Shown piece by piece: positions 1 to 12,000 of a stretch of DNA of 42,839 nt. A program made the translations under genes and the position numbers. Below the pieces are notes generated by a model. It did not search any database. It was given only the letters and a program-made list of their open reading frames with translations, and was not told where the DNA came from. Position 1 is the stretch's first letter; each line of letters begins with the position of its first letter. Source of the DNA: Chromera velia (lineage: Eukaryota > Sar > Chromeraceae); assembly GCA_018398765.1 (NCBI GenBank), contig JAHBMJ010000464.1, positions 4,321 to 47,159 of the forward strand. Reading direction: 5' to 3'.

Positions 1-31
1 AGAGAGAAAGAGAGAGAGAGAGAGAGAGAAT
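1..31. repeat. GA microsatellite at window edge
   Basis: Uninterrupted purine (GA)n run. The rest of 32-189 shows no convincing exon. Confidence 0.8.
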
Positions 32-189
32 ATCTACGTAGATGGGTCGATAAGTAGATGGACAGAAGCAATATTCCTACATCCTAATGGATGGGAAGAT
101 GGACAGCCAGGGGAGGAAAGGGGGGTAGGGGGGTTGGAAGGATGGAAGAAGAAAGGACAGGGAGGACCAGAACAAGAGACATCAGAGAG

Positions 190-595
190 TCACTGAAGCA
201 GCAAGAAAACCGGCATGCAGGGATGAAGACAAGGGAGCGATGAATGAAGAAAGCCAAAAAGGGGAATTGAAACCAACGAGAAAAGGCAGGAAGATCAAAA
301 ATTCAGGAAGGATACCGTTCACCCTCTCGGATTGACTCACCCCTCCACATGATGGACAGGTAAAAGACGGGAACCAAATTTTAAATTCAGAAGAACACTT
401 GGAGCACCGGGTAGAGGGCCCATTCCCGCCGCCTTCTCCTGCAGCCCCCGTGTGTGCAGCAGTGGGTGCAGCTGTGTTTGAATTCAATCCCATTCCCGTC
501 TGCAGCTGCGTGAACCCCTGCTGAGCTCTTCCCATCATCTGCGCTGCGGCAATTTTGGTGCCCAGCTGCCTTGTGTAGTCCTTCAACTGATCCAT
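190..595 (-). CDS. small zinc-ribbon protein, hypothetical
   Basis: The main exon is 341-595 (start ATG at 593-595, 85 codons) and ends at a good donor, GTGAGT, at 340. The best acceptor downstream (CAG at 193-195) would bring TGA (190-192) straight after the exon, giving a protein of about 85 residues. The N-terminal half is a short helix-like stretch (MDQLKDYTRQLGTKIAAAQM) followed by Gln/Gly/Ala/Thr-rich linker. The C-terminal end holds CSKC and CPSC pairs about 12 residues apart, the layout of a small zinc ribbon. I do not recognise the family. The zinc-ribbon reading is inference from the Cys spacing. Splicing straight onto a stop codon is unusual, so the 3' end could instead lie beyond the window edge. 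Confidence 0.5.
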
Positions 596-599
596 CTCG

Positions 600-1430
600 A
601 CTTGCTTGTCAAATGACGTACCGTACAGCTCTTTGGCCTATGCCGCTTTCTCGTGAACGGGGTCGATCAATCGCCTCTCCTCAGCAAGCAACGATAACAA
701 ATGTAAGCCTGCAGCAGAAGTTGTCTGCAAGTCCCAACAGACAGAAAAGGACTTTGATGAAAAATCGCTCAGTCTGCACGTCCAATTCTCAAGTAGACGG
801 GCGGTCGGATATCATCGTGTGGTGCTTCGTGCAAGAGGAAAGGAGACGGGACCGCCACATACACTTTGATCTGTTGCCATAGATCAGTCTTCCCTTCAAA
901 AGATTCGAGCAAAACAGGAGATTCTGAAGCTTTACACAGGTGAAATGAGTGTTCACAAGAGAGCTTCTATGTGTCGAATCTGTTCTGTGGCTGACAGACG
1001 ATGACAGAATGTGACACGATGTGACACACGTGCAGAAGATTGCAGGAACGTATCTGGATCGGTGCATGCATGATGCATGCACGACCGAATTGAATTTAAT
1101 AAGAGCCCCGGCATGCCCCATCATGCCCCGCATTGCCCCGCGGCCGCGGATGAGCCCCGCGCGGGCGGCCGCGGCTGGGCCAGCTAGGGCATGCAGTCGC
1201 GCGTGGCGCGTCAAAAGATCGATGCATGTCAAAAAGAGACTCTTTAAGAGCTCAAACGGTTAATTGTTCACGAAACAAGCGGTTGAAGATGGTTGAAGCG
1301 CTGGGAAGTTGGCATAGGAAGCTGGCAAGCTATTACCGCCGAACTGCATGCTGTATGTGTATATCAAACAGCCACATGAAAGCGGACTTTCGTTGTAAGC
1401 AGGTGGTACACAACAATCAATGTATTGGAG
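600..1430. other. intergenic region with TGCATGC palindromes and a GC-rich block
   Basis: This is the shared upstream region of the minus-strand zinc-ribbon gene and the plus-strand LAGLIDADG ORF. A near-perfect palindrome at about 1063-1082 holds two TGCATGCA copies. It is followed at about 1110-1190 by a very GC-rich stretch with CCGCGG/CGGCCG palindromes and several CATGCCCC-like words. No coding exon was recognised. Confidence 0.5.
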
Positions 1431-1439
1431 CAAGAGGGA

Positions 1440-2429
1440 ATGACTTTGAGTTTGGGACGAAAATATGCAGTGAATGCCAATTTTTTCAATAATGGCCTTC
1501 ATTCTCCTGAGACCTGTTGGCTTTGGGGAGCATTCCTGACTGATGGATCTGCATCTCAACGAGGTCGCATTCGGTGGATGGTGAAGTATGCCGACTATCA
1601 GTGGTTGGAGCGTCTGAAGCGCGCTTTGGAGAGCACCCACCCGGTCTCGCTCGGCACGAAAAGTCCCAGAGGAAATTCCTTTCACCAGGCGGATTTGAAT
1701 GTGGTTTGCACGCAGCTGTGGAAGACCATGTGTGAGTTGCTGAGGAAGGAGTCGTGCGCGCCAGGATTTTCACCATCTCACAAGTGCAAGTACGTCCGTC
1801 TACCAGCACTTGACCTTCCTGTTGATCAGCACTACAATGCGCTTTTGCGGGGAGTATTTGAGGGGGACGGGAGCCTCGTTGCCCACAAGAGACACGCCAC
1901 GATGTCTCTCGAATTTGCAAGTAGCAACAGAGGCTTTGTAAGTGATGTGAGGGATGTGATCAACAAGCATGCTCTCTCAGGAGTACAGAAGGAGTTGTAT
2001 GGCTCCTTGATCGACTACAAGCTACCGGATGGAAAATCCTTCCACAGTTTGAGGTTCTATGATAGGGAGGTCTTAATGGACATCTGCGACTGGTTGTATC
2101 CAGCAGAGATGCACGAGTGCTCAACGTTGATGATGCCACGGAAGTTTAAAAGAGTTCGGTTTTTCCAGGACGTCTTCAGTGCCTGCAGCAAGCCGAACGT
2201 AGGGAGGATCAGCAGTAAATCTGATCGCCACGTACTGATGGACCAGATGATAAAGGACGAAAATACAGAGCAAGCCCGGCTACTTTTAGATCTAGTAAAG
2301 CAAGCATGTGACTACTGGGGACGCCAAAGAGGCCCCCTTGTGTCTGAGGAACTACACTTCAGGCCCAGTTTTATAGAGTTTGCAAGAAACTCAGTTTTGA
2401 ATCCTCGGGATTCCTTCGTGAGACGGTGA
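1440..2429 (+). CDS. LAGLIDADG endonuclease-like protein
   Basis: Intronless ORF of about 329 codons. The ATG at 1440 is preferred; the frame is open 15 bases further to a TTG. Two LAGLIDADG-type helices are visible. The first is LWGAFLTDGS at about residues 28-37, followed by a basic strand and YADYQWLERLKRAL. The second is LLRGVFEGDGSL at about residues 134-145. Each ends in an acidic residue (D35 and about D142) at the position that binds the catalytic metal in this family, which suggests a pseudo-symmetric single-chain enzyme. The C-terminal third is not recognised. Such proteins normally live in organellar introns, inteins or group I introns; here the flanking DNA is nuclear and no host intron is seen. 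It could be a mobile-element endonuclease or a domesticated copy. Activity is not shown by the sequence. Confidence 0.7.
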   Translation: MTLSLGRKYAVNANFFNNGLHSPETCWLWGAFLTDGSASQRGRIRWMVKYADYQWLERLKRALESTHPVSLGTKSPRGNSFHQADLNVVCTQLWKTMCELLRKESCAPGFSPSHKCKYVRLPALDLPVDQHYNALLRGVFEGDGSLVAHKRHATMSLEFASSNRGFVSDVRDVINKHALSGVQKELYGSLIDYKLPDGKSFHSLRFYDREVLMDICDWLYPAEMHECSTLMMPRKFKRVRFFQDVFSACSKPNVGRISSKSDRHVLMDQMIKDENTEQARLLLDLVKQACDYWGRQRGPLVSEELHFRPSFIEFARNSVLNPRDSFVRR

Positions 2430-3170
2430 TTCCACGCATAACTGTGCGTAGGAAGTTTAGCTCTAGGCGCCGCACATTAAAGGAAGAAGAAAAAATTACC
2501 CCCCCGACACTCAAAGCTGTTCTTGAAAATATTTTTCAAGATTGGATTTTTCAGCGATATCTAATTTCAAGTTAGGATTTTTGAGCGGCGGCACCGTTTC
2601 GTGCTATTTCGTGCCGCTAAAATTTATTCCACTGTACGCGTATGTGCCCTACTGTCGCGCTGCCTTTATGAAGCACCGCGCGGCCCCAGAAACCACGGCC
2701 CCGGCATACCTTTCTGCATGCAGGCGCGGTGTTTTTCTGAGGGCCCATCAGGCCGTGACGTGCAGGCTCAAATGGCAACTACGTAATACCTGAGAGGGCA
2801 GCGCAGTCACGCATGCTGCTCACTCAATCCGCGAATCATGCAACAGGTGTATCACGTGTTGTTCAGGTATATCACGTATACGAAATTTAAAAAATAAATC
2901 TGAATGTTCAGGAATCTGCACAGCAGAGAAAAAAAAAAAACCTGAACATTGGTCACTTTCTCTTGTCCATTCCTTTTTGATCCTCTCACCTTCTCTCTCA
3001 AACGTTGAGTTTCTGTTTCTGTTTTTATTGAACCTTCACACATCGAGCTTCCAGCTGACATCGCGTCACTGTCATAGACTGAGCGTCGCTGAGTGTCTTG
3101 TTTCCTCTCAGATGAGTGCTTCCTTCGAATTCGCATGTTGCTTGTTGAATCCCCCTTTCTTTCTGCAACC

Positions 3171-3618
3171 ATGCCTGCCAACCCGGCATTTCTCATGCAG
3201 CTGAACCGCACCTTGTAGAGCGCCATCCCAAACGCTGAGCGAAGACAAGACTTTGTGTCCCGCTTATCAGGAGAGGGTCCAGGAGAGCTGGGAATCTCTT
3301 TAAGGGAACTGGTTTCGCAGTTTGATCCAGAGAACCCGGTGGATTTGCAGGCCGTCGGTGTCAAGCGTGCGGTGGGCAGAGCAGCAAGAGATGCGCTGCT
3401 GCGGCAGTTTGCTGCCCCCCCCCCCCATAGTTGCTCCTGCTGCAGTCTCCCCTTCAGCTCCCATTACCCGTCCTAGTGCTCAAGCCCCCGCAGGTGCTCC
3501 GGCTGTAGTCCCCCCTTCAGCTCCCATTACCCCTCTCAGTACTCAGACCCCCGCAGTTGCTCCGGCTGCAGTCCCCGCTTCAGCTCCCATTACCCCTTCC
3601 AGTGCAACAGCAGCTTAA
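3171..3618 (+). pseudogene. broken ORF with proline-rich C-terminal repeats
   Basis: From an ATG at 3171 the frame reads MPANPAFLMQLNRTL and meets a TAG (3216-3218). It then continues open in the same frame through a plausible globular stretch with SLRELVSQFDPENP. At a run of 13 C (about 3414-3426) the frame shifts, and the adjacent frame stays open to TAA at 3618. That second part is three imperfect 20-residue repeats with the core PSAPITP, encoded by a 60-bp DNA repeat (about 3429-3605). It lies entirely inside the inserted element at 2499-3987 and may be a decayed element protein. The poly-C break could be a sequencing error, but the TAG would remain. Family not recognised. Confidence 0.45.
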
Positions 3619-3731
3619 GTATCTAACCCCCGGGTCTCTCTACCTTGTGTGCCTGCCGTCTCCGTCAAAGGAGGCATTCGTTTATTTTTTCTTTCTTTTA
3701 TTCAAGAGAAAGTGTCACTAGTTTTTTTTTT

Positions 3732-3931
3732 AAGACATACGCTCTGCTTGCGGCGTATAGCTTTTCAAGACATAGGCTCTCCTTGCGGCATAGCTTTTTA
3801 AGATATAGGCTCTGCTTGCGGCACAGCTTTTCAAGATATAAACCACGCCTGCGGCACAGCTTTTCAAGATATAGGCCACGCCTGTGGCGTGGCTTTTCAA
3901 GACATAGGCCGCACCTACGGCGCGGCCTTTC
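3732..3931. repeat. six tandem 33-bp units, each a potential hairpin
   Basis: Units begin AAGA(C/T)ATA and end with GCTTTTC. The fifth unit contains the perfect hairpin arms GCCACGCC and GGCGTGGC. The sixth contains GGCCGC and GCGGCC. Earlier units carry imperfect versions. A period of 33 keeps all frames open, so long ORFs here on both strands are artefacts. Confidence 0.75.
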
Positions 3932-4005
3932 AAAAGTAGATTTTTGAGCGGCACAAAATTTCAAGTAGCCTTGAGTGTCAGGGGGGTAGAAAAAATTAGG
4001 TCTCC

Positions 4006-5160
4006 CCAACTTTTTTTTTTTCTTTTTTAAATTAAAAGTCAAAAATACATCCTATGCCCGGGAGGATACGTAAGTTTGAGAGTCGAAAATAATTTTTTTC
4101 CTTGTGAAAGCACTTCAAATAAAATAATAATAAAAAAAGAACAAAAAAAAATAGTCAGTCTTTTTTTCCCCCTATGTGCGGGGCTAGGTGCGGGCCACAA
4201 TGTGGCACCTAGACCTGCTTCGACATGCTTTTGTCCTCCTTCATGCTTTTTATAATCGTGAACGTTTTCCCATTCAAAAATGAAAAAAGGTTTAGATTGA
4301 AATTCATTAAATTGGGATATACAGAAGCCTCCTTTTTAAAGAAAATGGCTAGGCTCTGCAATTAAAAATAGAATAATAAATTAATTAAAGTCTTTAACTT
4401 TCATTTTTTCTATAGCATTTTTTCAGTTAAATTTATTTTTGTAGAGGGCCTCTAAAATTTTGTAGAGTTGCATCTAGAGTTACATGTGTAAAGATTTATA
4501 GAATTTGGTCAAAAACTTTCAACGAAAGTGAAGAGAAAAAACAAAGAATCTTAAATTTTTCATTTTATTATTATTTTTTTAAAGAATGCATGCAGGGTTC
4601 ATCCACCTTATAAAAAATCATTGAAATCATTCAATGGAAAATCCATGGGAAGTTGATAAGGAATTTTAGTAAAATCAAAAGGAAATCCTAGGAAAATCTC
4701 TATAATTTGATACTTACTCTTATGTACTTTTATGTGAATAGTGCCTTACACTGGTATGACACTTTATTTTTATAAGGTCAAACATATTCCTAAACACGAT
4801 CAAACCACTGGCTGCATCACTAGCATATAGCTGTCCAAAAATTAAGGTGAAAAAACATAAATTTGACATAGAATAAAAAAATAACAGTTGAAGTTTTATA
4901 ATTTGGATAAATATATGAATTTCATTCATTTTCTTCCCTAAACAGACCGATCATATAGATAACCCTACTAGTAAAACAAAAGTATCTCTTTAAATATCTA
5001 AAAAAAAAACTTAGAAATAGAGTCCTGCGATTTGTTCTAGGATTTGTTTTTATCTTGCTCGGCCTATCTGCTTTGAAGGTTTAAGTCATCGGACCATATG
5101 ACAGGCTTCGAGAGCCACGGTCTCAAGCATCAAGTCATGGTGCTAGTCATGGTGTCGCAT
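4006..5160. other. AT-rich gene-free stretch
   Basis: The base composition falls to AT-rich with homopolymer A and T runs. I see no exon, RNA gene or repeat array. It separates the inserted element from the 3' end of the FKBP/TPR gene. Confidence 0.6.
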
Positions 5161-5169
5161 GCATCTTTC

Positions 5170-5723
5170 TCACCGAAAAATCCCTTTAAAAGCCTGCTTC
5201 TCCTTTCGATTTGCAACCTCGATTTTCTTCTGACAGCTCCGCACCAGCGCCTGCACGCAAAAAGCAGAAGAGAGCAAAAAGCAAATGAGCCCAGGTTGTC
5301 TCAATGCATTCTTTGCTTGGCTGGATGAGGTGAGCGTCCCCACACTATTCAAACGGCGCATGGGAGACATGCGGAAAAGCCAAGAGATGACGCACCCCCC
5401 AAAACGGCGAAATCATAGACAGGCTTCCCTTGTACGCTCGGGAAATAACCCCGCCACCTACCTACCTGTATTGACGGATCTTTACCGTCAATGGCAGCCG
5501 CTGCCTGTGCCGCCTCCAAAGCGTCATCCAGCCTCAGCAGCGCAAGCAGAGCTTTTGCTTTGCGAAACTGGCACTGCACATATGTCGTCAGCATCCAACG
5601 AACAAAAATTCCTGATACAGTTGCACGGACAGGCAACATATTCGGGAGCTTCGAAAGAAAAGTCGAAGAGTCACTCATTGGATTGCACAAAAGAGCAAGA
5701 ACGCATGGAAGGAAGGGCGAATC

Positions 5724-5785
<62 letters not shown>

Positions 5786-5829
5786 GGAGAGAGAGAGAGA
5801 GAGGGAGGGAGGGAGAGAGAGATACACAC

Positions 5830-5905
<76 letters not shown>

Positions 5906-6253
5906 GCACCTTCACGTTCCCAGGATCCCGACAGAGAACCGTCTCTGCATGATGCAGGGCGTCTCTGTCCCTCTGTCCGTGCAGCAGAAGCGAGTGCGAA
6001 AGATTCGAATGGACGTTCAAACTTGTGCATACCGCGTTGGTGACCTCCATCAGGTCTCCCCTGTCCCCTCCCTGCTGTCCGGGTCCTGTTCCCTCCTCCT
6101 CTCCCCGCACTGTCTTCGGACTGTCCTCTCCTACTGCACCCTCAGGGGTGTGCTCCTTTGTCTTTGCCCTTCCAGCTGCGAGTCTCCTAGACACCTCCTC
6201 AAGCACCCTCTCCGACAGGCCTTCATCGAGAGGTTCGGCATAGCTGCACACAT

Positions 6254-6317
<64 letters not shown>

Positions 6318-8405
6318 GGGTCGAAAGAAGGAAACAAAACGGGATGGAATACGAGAAAAACGGCAGATCAATCCTGCGCACACTCTTCAAACAGCACACA
6401 GTGCCCACAGACTGCCCAGGGAGCCCGCGTGCCACCGATTGGCTATTTTTTTTGCGCTGTCCACATGTCTTCACGATTGTTCGACTACTTGCTATCTCTC
6501 CCCCTTTCCTCTTTCTCCTCCCTTTTTGCCCTCTGACCTCCACTTTCCCAGTTCCTTTTCTCTCTCCCTGCCGGCCCTCCGAGGCCCTGCGTGGTCGTCC
6601 TTCGACAACAGCCGGTACACTTTCAGAAATCTGCACAGGAAGAGAAGACCAACTCAAGAGCAGAAGCCGGCTTTCGCGTGTCAAGAAGAAGAAGAAGAAG
6701 GCAGGCGCACAGAGCTGAAAAAGAAAGCCGGAGAGCTCAAGCAGAGGGACAGGCACTGGAACAAGCACACTTATATTTATAGAGAGACCAGGAAGAGGAA
6801 GACCAGTGCAAACAAAGAAAAAGAAATCAAATGAGGCAATTCAGAAAATGAAGACAGACCACGCACGCGGCTGATCCAAGACAGACACGCACGGGGACAC
6901 GGGAAGAGAGAAAGACACGGAGACAAACATACCGGCAAACGTCGAGTGCATTCGTGTACGCATCGATGGCCGCTGCGACTTTTCCTGCCTGCGAGGGCAG
7001 GAGAGAATGCAGCAGGGAAGAGAAAAGGACGGCCGCATAAGTAGCTGTCGACTCAGACGGCCGGCAGGTAGAAGGGCGAAGCTTTCCATCGGTCGGAAAA
7101 GCACAGATGGTCGGGCACAGGGACACTGGGACGTTGCAAACTTTCTGTACCGCTGTTCTGATGGATTTTGCAAAAAAACATTCAGACACGAGAACAACAA
7201 CACAGACAGGCCTACAGAAGCAGCCACTTGTCCGACCGACCTTCAGATACAGACTGCCCAGCTCCTTCCACCTCTCCGCCCTTTCCCTCTTTTCCTTTTC
7301 GTCTAGAGCCCAGATGTCCTTCATCTGCAACGGAGAAATCAGAAATTTACTTACAAGGATTGGATGGAACCGAGTGAGCAGCTCTCGTCAAAAGTGCTTT
7401 CAGATGCCATTGAATCCAATACGAAAATGGAGGGGAGAGAGAGATAGAGACAGAGACAGAGACAGAGAGAGAGAGCGAGAGAGAGAGAGAGAGAGAGCGT
7501 AAGAATTCACAATTCATGCTGTTACTGCCAAAGACCTGCATGCTCACCACACAAACCTCCTGACCTTGTCGGATATGTTCAAGAGCGTCACAGTCAATCG
7601 TCCCTCCTTTTCCTCCCCCCCGTGCCCGTTCTCCTCGTCCTTCTTGGAGTCCCCCCCCTCATTTACGGTTCCTCCCCCCCGCACAGTGGTACCTCCTTCA
7701 GCACCCTCTCCCCAACTCCATTCAACTTCCACTTCTTCCACCCCCCCCTTCTCCCAATGTTCAACCAGTGCCGCGTCCCTCTTCATCAGATACTCCTCGC
7801 TCGTCTCCTCCCCCCCCTTGTCAAATTCAATTTCCTCCCACACCCCCTTTTCTCCAGGAACCCACGCAGTCAGTCCCTTTGTCCCTCTTTCCTGCTGCCC
7901 CTTTTTGAAAGGATTCTGGGAGGAGGGCATCACTGTGTCTTCCTCCTGAAGCAGAGACAACGGAAAGGAGACGGCTGCTCGCTGCAGATGGCGGAGCGCT
8001 CCCACTGCCGTCTCCAGGAAGGTGGGGACAAAACCCAAACCCAGACTCCAAGACAGGACAGCTGCAAAACGCAGTCAGGGAGAAGCAAAGAGGATAAATG
8101 GTGCAACGAAAAAAGCACCCTCCGCATAGAGGCGGAATGAAAGCGGAAGGAAATGCAAAATCAAGAGATGCTCTCACGCCTCGATAGGGATCGAAATGAG
8201 ATGATCAACTTGCGAGTCGAGCGAACGTCAAAAAAAGGGGAAGGCATGACGGTAACTGTGTATGTGCGTGCATTCGATCGTGTGCAAACAAAGAAAGAAA
8301 GAAAGAAAGAAAGAAAGAAACTGTCAGATTCGTCGAACTTGAAAAGAGAGGAAGGAAGGAAGGCGGTCTTCTTCCACCGTCTCCTTCTCCCCCTCTCCAC
8401 GTCCC

Positions 8406-8473
<68 letters not shown>

Positions 8474-9024
8474 TACCTGTTGCAGCTAAAGACTCAGAGG
8501 GCCACATCCTGCCGAGGTCTCCCAGACCCCTCACTGCGGACAGAGAGGGGGAGGGGCCGTTGCCCCCACCCCCTTCCCCTGGGAGGATCCTTAAGGGAAG
8601 GGAGCGCAGGGAAGATGATGTTTTCGTGATCAACACTGAAGGCAGCAGGCGAGATGAAAAAGGCAGGCAGACAGACGGAGACGGGAAAACTTCCAGTGCC
8701 GAACACTTGGACGATTTCACATGTTAATGTACTCTTACAGTTTGGACAGAGAAAGTTGAAAAAGATTGACTCAAAAAAAAGGCGAAAGAGGAGAAAGAGG
8801 GGTGACCTGAAAGTTGAAAAAAGTTTCTTTGCGTGGTTTCGTGCATGCGGCGTGCGAACGCGTGTGTGTTTGTTTATGTTTGTGGAATGTTTGCGAAAGA
8901 AAGCAAGGACGGAAAGGAAAAGCTCGGAGGTGCAATTTCAAACACGGAAGGGGGGAACGCAGCGGCGGGCCAGTCCGGCTCCTTCTGTCTCATGTGCGTG
9001 TATACATCAGATTGTTCATGCACA

Positions 9025-9058
<34 letters not shown>

Positions 9059-12000
9059 CGTGTGTGTACAGATACACGAATTACCGGCGCACACGCCCGA
9101 AGAACGAGACTCACCGTGCACCACACAACCTTGCTCAGCCTCCACGAGGGCAGTCTTCCCTCTGGCTGCCTTTCTCTCCGTCTGAATTCGGACCTCGCAC
9201 AGTTTCTCATCCAGATTTCGCGGAGCTGCAAGACAAGAGAAGAAAAAAGAAAGAGGGGGGCGAACGGAAAGTCACAAAGGGACAAAAGTAGAAAGAAACC
9301 CAAAATAACGGGAAAGGGAAAGAAACCAAACCGGGCCCAGGGGTGCCCAGACACTCCACATGCAGGAAGGGTCTTCCTCATTTATTCCTTCGCTCACCTG
9401 CCTGCCTGTCTGTCCGGAAACTTTTGTCCTCAATGAACCTTCACTCCACTAGATTCAAAATTGAATGCTTCAGGGATTTCTTCACCCTTCGAGTGCGTCA
9501 CTTCAGATTTGCCCTACCCGTCTGAGTCTACTCATCGAGATATCAAGAAAGCTAAGAACAAAAAAAAAAAAAAAGCTAAGGGACCCGAGTAGGAAAGAAT
9601 CGGGAAACAGTGCTGCACGTCATGACCGTGAGAAAAGTTACAGAGAAAGTCGTATAGCGAGCGGTACAGATGTCGAAGGTGGGAGAGAAGTAGAGAAGAA
9701 AGCAATTGCTCGATGGGCAAAATAGACATGTAGGCAGGCAGATAGACAGATACACAAACAAAGGGATCCAGAAAGAAGAGAGAGAGATGGAGGAGAAAAA
9801 GGCAACCCTCCTTCCCCCTAGACTTACACCTCACTGTCCGAATGTCGGTCCTTCTGACCAGGCGAAGAAACAGCCTCAGATCTATTATCTCCTTCTCCTC
9901 AGCTCTGCACAGAAAGAACAGAACGAAGAGGCGACATGGAGTTGAGAAGAGAATCAGAGACCCACAAGGCGAGAGAGCGAACGAAGAACGAGGCTAGGAG
10001 CAAATGCGGCACCAATGTCAGATGCCTTGCAGATGAGGCGGCTTGTCGACTTGTCAGTCAGAAGACTGAGGGAGACGAAACACAAACCCTCGAGACCGCG
10101 AGGGAACATTTCGTGAGAGTCAGTATCAGCACATAACGCAGCGACAAGATCGTGGATTTCTTTTCTTTTCTCTCCTCCTCCAACGCGAATAAGAAAGCGA
10201 GTACACAGCCGTAACGTATGTTCTGCTCATCATATGCCAGGACGAATCGAATAAAGGCGTCGGTGTGAGTGCAGAAGGAAGAGGGTGCGTGAAAGCAGCA
10301 TAAAGGGGATCTATTGAGAAAACACAGGAAGCGCACTCACTCGCTCTTGCTCGCTGACTGCCTGACGGACTCACTGACTGTTGTTGCCCCCCCCCTTCAG
10401 ATCCCTCATGGTTCTGCCCCTCCACGCTCTCTCTCCTTCCCCCTTCCCCAGTCGACTGCTGCCCCTCCCGGATGATCACTCGTGCCTCCTCTCCCTCGGA
10501 CATCGCACATAAGGCATGGACCATCTGCTGACCTCCCAGAGAGTCTGCAGCGAGAGACAAAGAGAAAAGACATTCTCATCTCTCTTCCATACACAAACGC
10601 ACACAGAGAGGTAGACGGAGCTGGAGTAGGGAAAAAACAGAAAACGAAAAACGTCAGTCCCATATACGAAGGAAAAATACGTGAAAGCAACATCACTCCT
10701 AGCTGACAAAGCAACTCGAAGCAACACCGTCTCGGCAGTTGCGGGGAGCTGGACACGCACAACAAAATGCCAGACCCACAACGCAAAGTTGTGTGAAACA
10801 AACCAAGCAGGAAACGTGGAACAAATAAGTATGGCAGAAACGGTTTTTTACAGATGACCGACGGATGCCGACCTGCACTCACGGCGGTTTCTCTCCACTC
10901 AACGCTCCTGTTTGCCGCACGGGATCTGAGAGATGAAACGTCAGGTGCCCCGTTCCATTCTTCTTGGCAGTCTGCATTTTCTCTCTCGCACAAAGGAAGG
11001 ACACACACAGGAATAAGAGAGTGAAAAAGGGCTCTCGTAAGGCAGGGAAGCAGAAGTGCACGAAGTCGGGAGACTGCTCGAATGAATGACGATTGCACTG
11101 CACTTCCATTCTGAAAGAGACACAACAGAGAGACAGACTGAAAAGAAAAGACGCCAGTCACTTCACACTCTTCGGTTATTGCGATTCTCCCTATCAGATT
11201 CCATTGAGGCATCTCAGGCCCCTCTCAGGCAGCCGCTTGTGATATCCACACAACGGTATATGCTTGGAGGGCGACAGGTGGGAGCAGGGTGACAGGATCG
11301 GTCCGGGCAGTAGAAGAGAAGAAGTGGAATGAGTGGGTGTATGAAGGGAAGAAGAACAGCAAGAAGGACAAGTTTGAGGAAACCGGGAAGTATAACAAAA
11401 AGGGCGATGCGGAGGCAAAGCTCAACAGATTTCCTCACGTACATTGAATCACATCGCCAAGTCGGGGGAAGGTGCGGTGGTCCCCTGCAACAAGTCAATA
11501 TTCATAAGTGGAAGAATGAAAAGAAAAGAAAGCGTCCATAGGTGATGTCATCCTTCGAGTCCATTCAGTAAATGGATTTCATTTCAGATAGGAGGAGGAA
11601 AAGAATGTCCTCCCTCAGGCTGTCTGCGGGGAGTCCGGGTCCCTCCCGCTTCTTCACTCAGAAAGAGATGAGGGAGTTCTGCAGGGGGAAAGAGCGACAA
11701 GTTCAATGAGAAAGAAAGAAAGAAGGAGGGAGAGAGAAGGCGGGGGGGGAAAGAGAGGGTGGGGGGGGGGAAGAAAGAGCACAAGATCCCGTGCTTTGGA
11801 TGTCTGGTCGTCTACGTTTCTACCTTCCTTTCCTGAGCGACGAGAAGACGGAGGGGCAATTGCACCGTCACCCATCCACTCAACCTCCCGATCGGTGCAC
11901 CAAAAAAGGCAACGGGGCTCGTGCAGTTTTCCCTCAACAGAATCAAAGTGATACACTGAAAGATGGATGAATGAATATGCGGGTGGATACAGGTAATTGA

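Larger units (their letters stand above)
2499..3987. mobile_element. 1.49-kb DNA element with inverted ends and 11-bp flanking direct repeats
   Basis: The left end (2499) and the reverse complement of the right end (3987) share about 27 bases with few differences: CCCCCC(C/T)GACACTCAA(A/G)GCT, then CTTGAAA. Directly outside both ends is the identical 11-mer AGAAAAAATTA (2488-2498 and 3988-3998), as expected of a target-site duplication, although its low complexity weakens this. Inside are a broken proline-rich ORF and a 33-bp hairpin array. No transposase is seen, so it is probably non-autonomous. Confidence 0.6.

Noticed and set aside
789..1232. 147-codon minus-strand ORF
   Set aside because: No family features, odd composition over a GC-rich palindromic block, overlapping open frames on the other strand.
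3645..4042. ORFs with repeated RHRLSLRHSFS and KSYAARRAYVL
   Set aside because: Both strands of a 33-bp tandem repeat; period divisible by three keeps frames open.
8477..8533. FKBP exon with frame RGLGDLGRMWPSESLAATG
   Set aside because: Its only open frame exits in phase 1, which puts a stop in the next exon (7565-7945).
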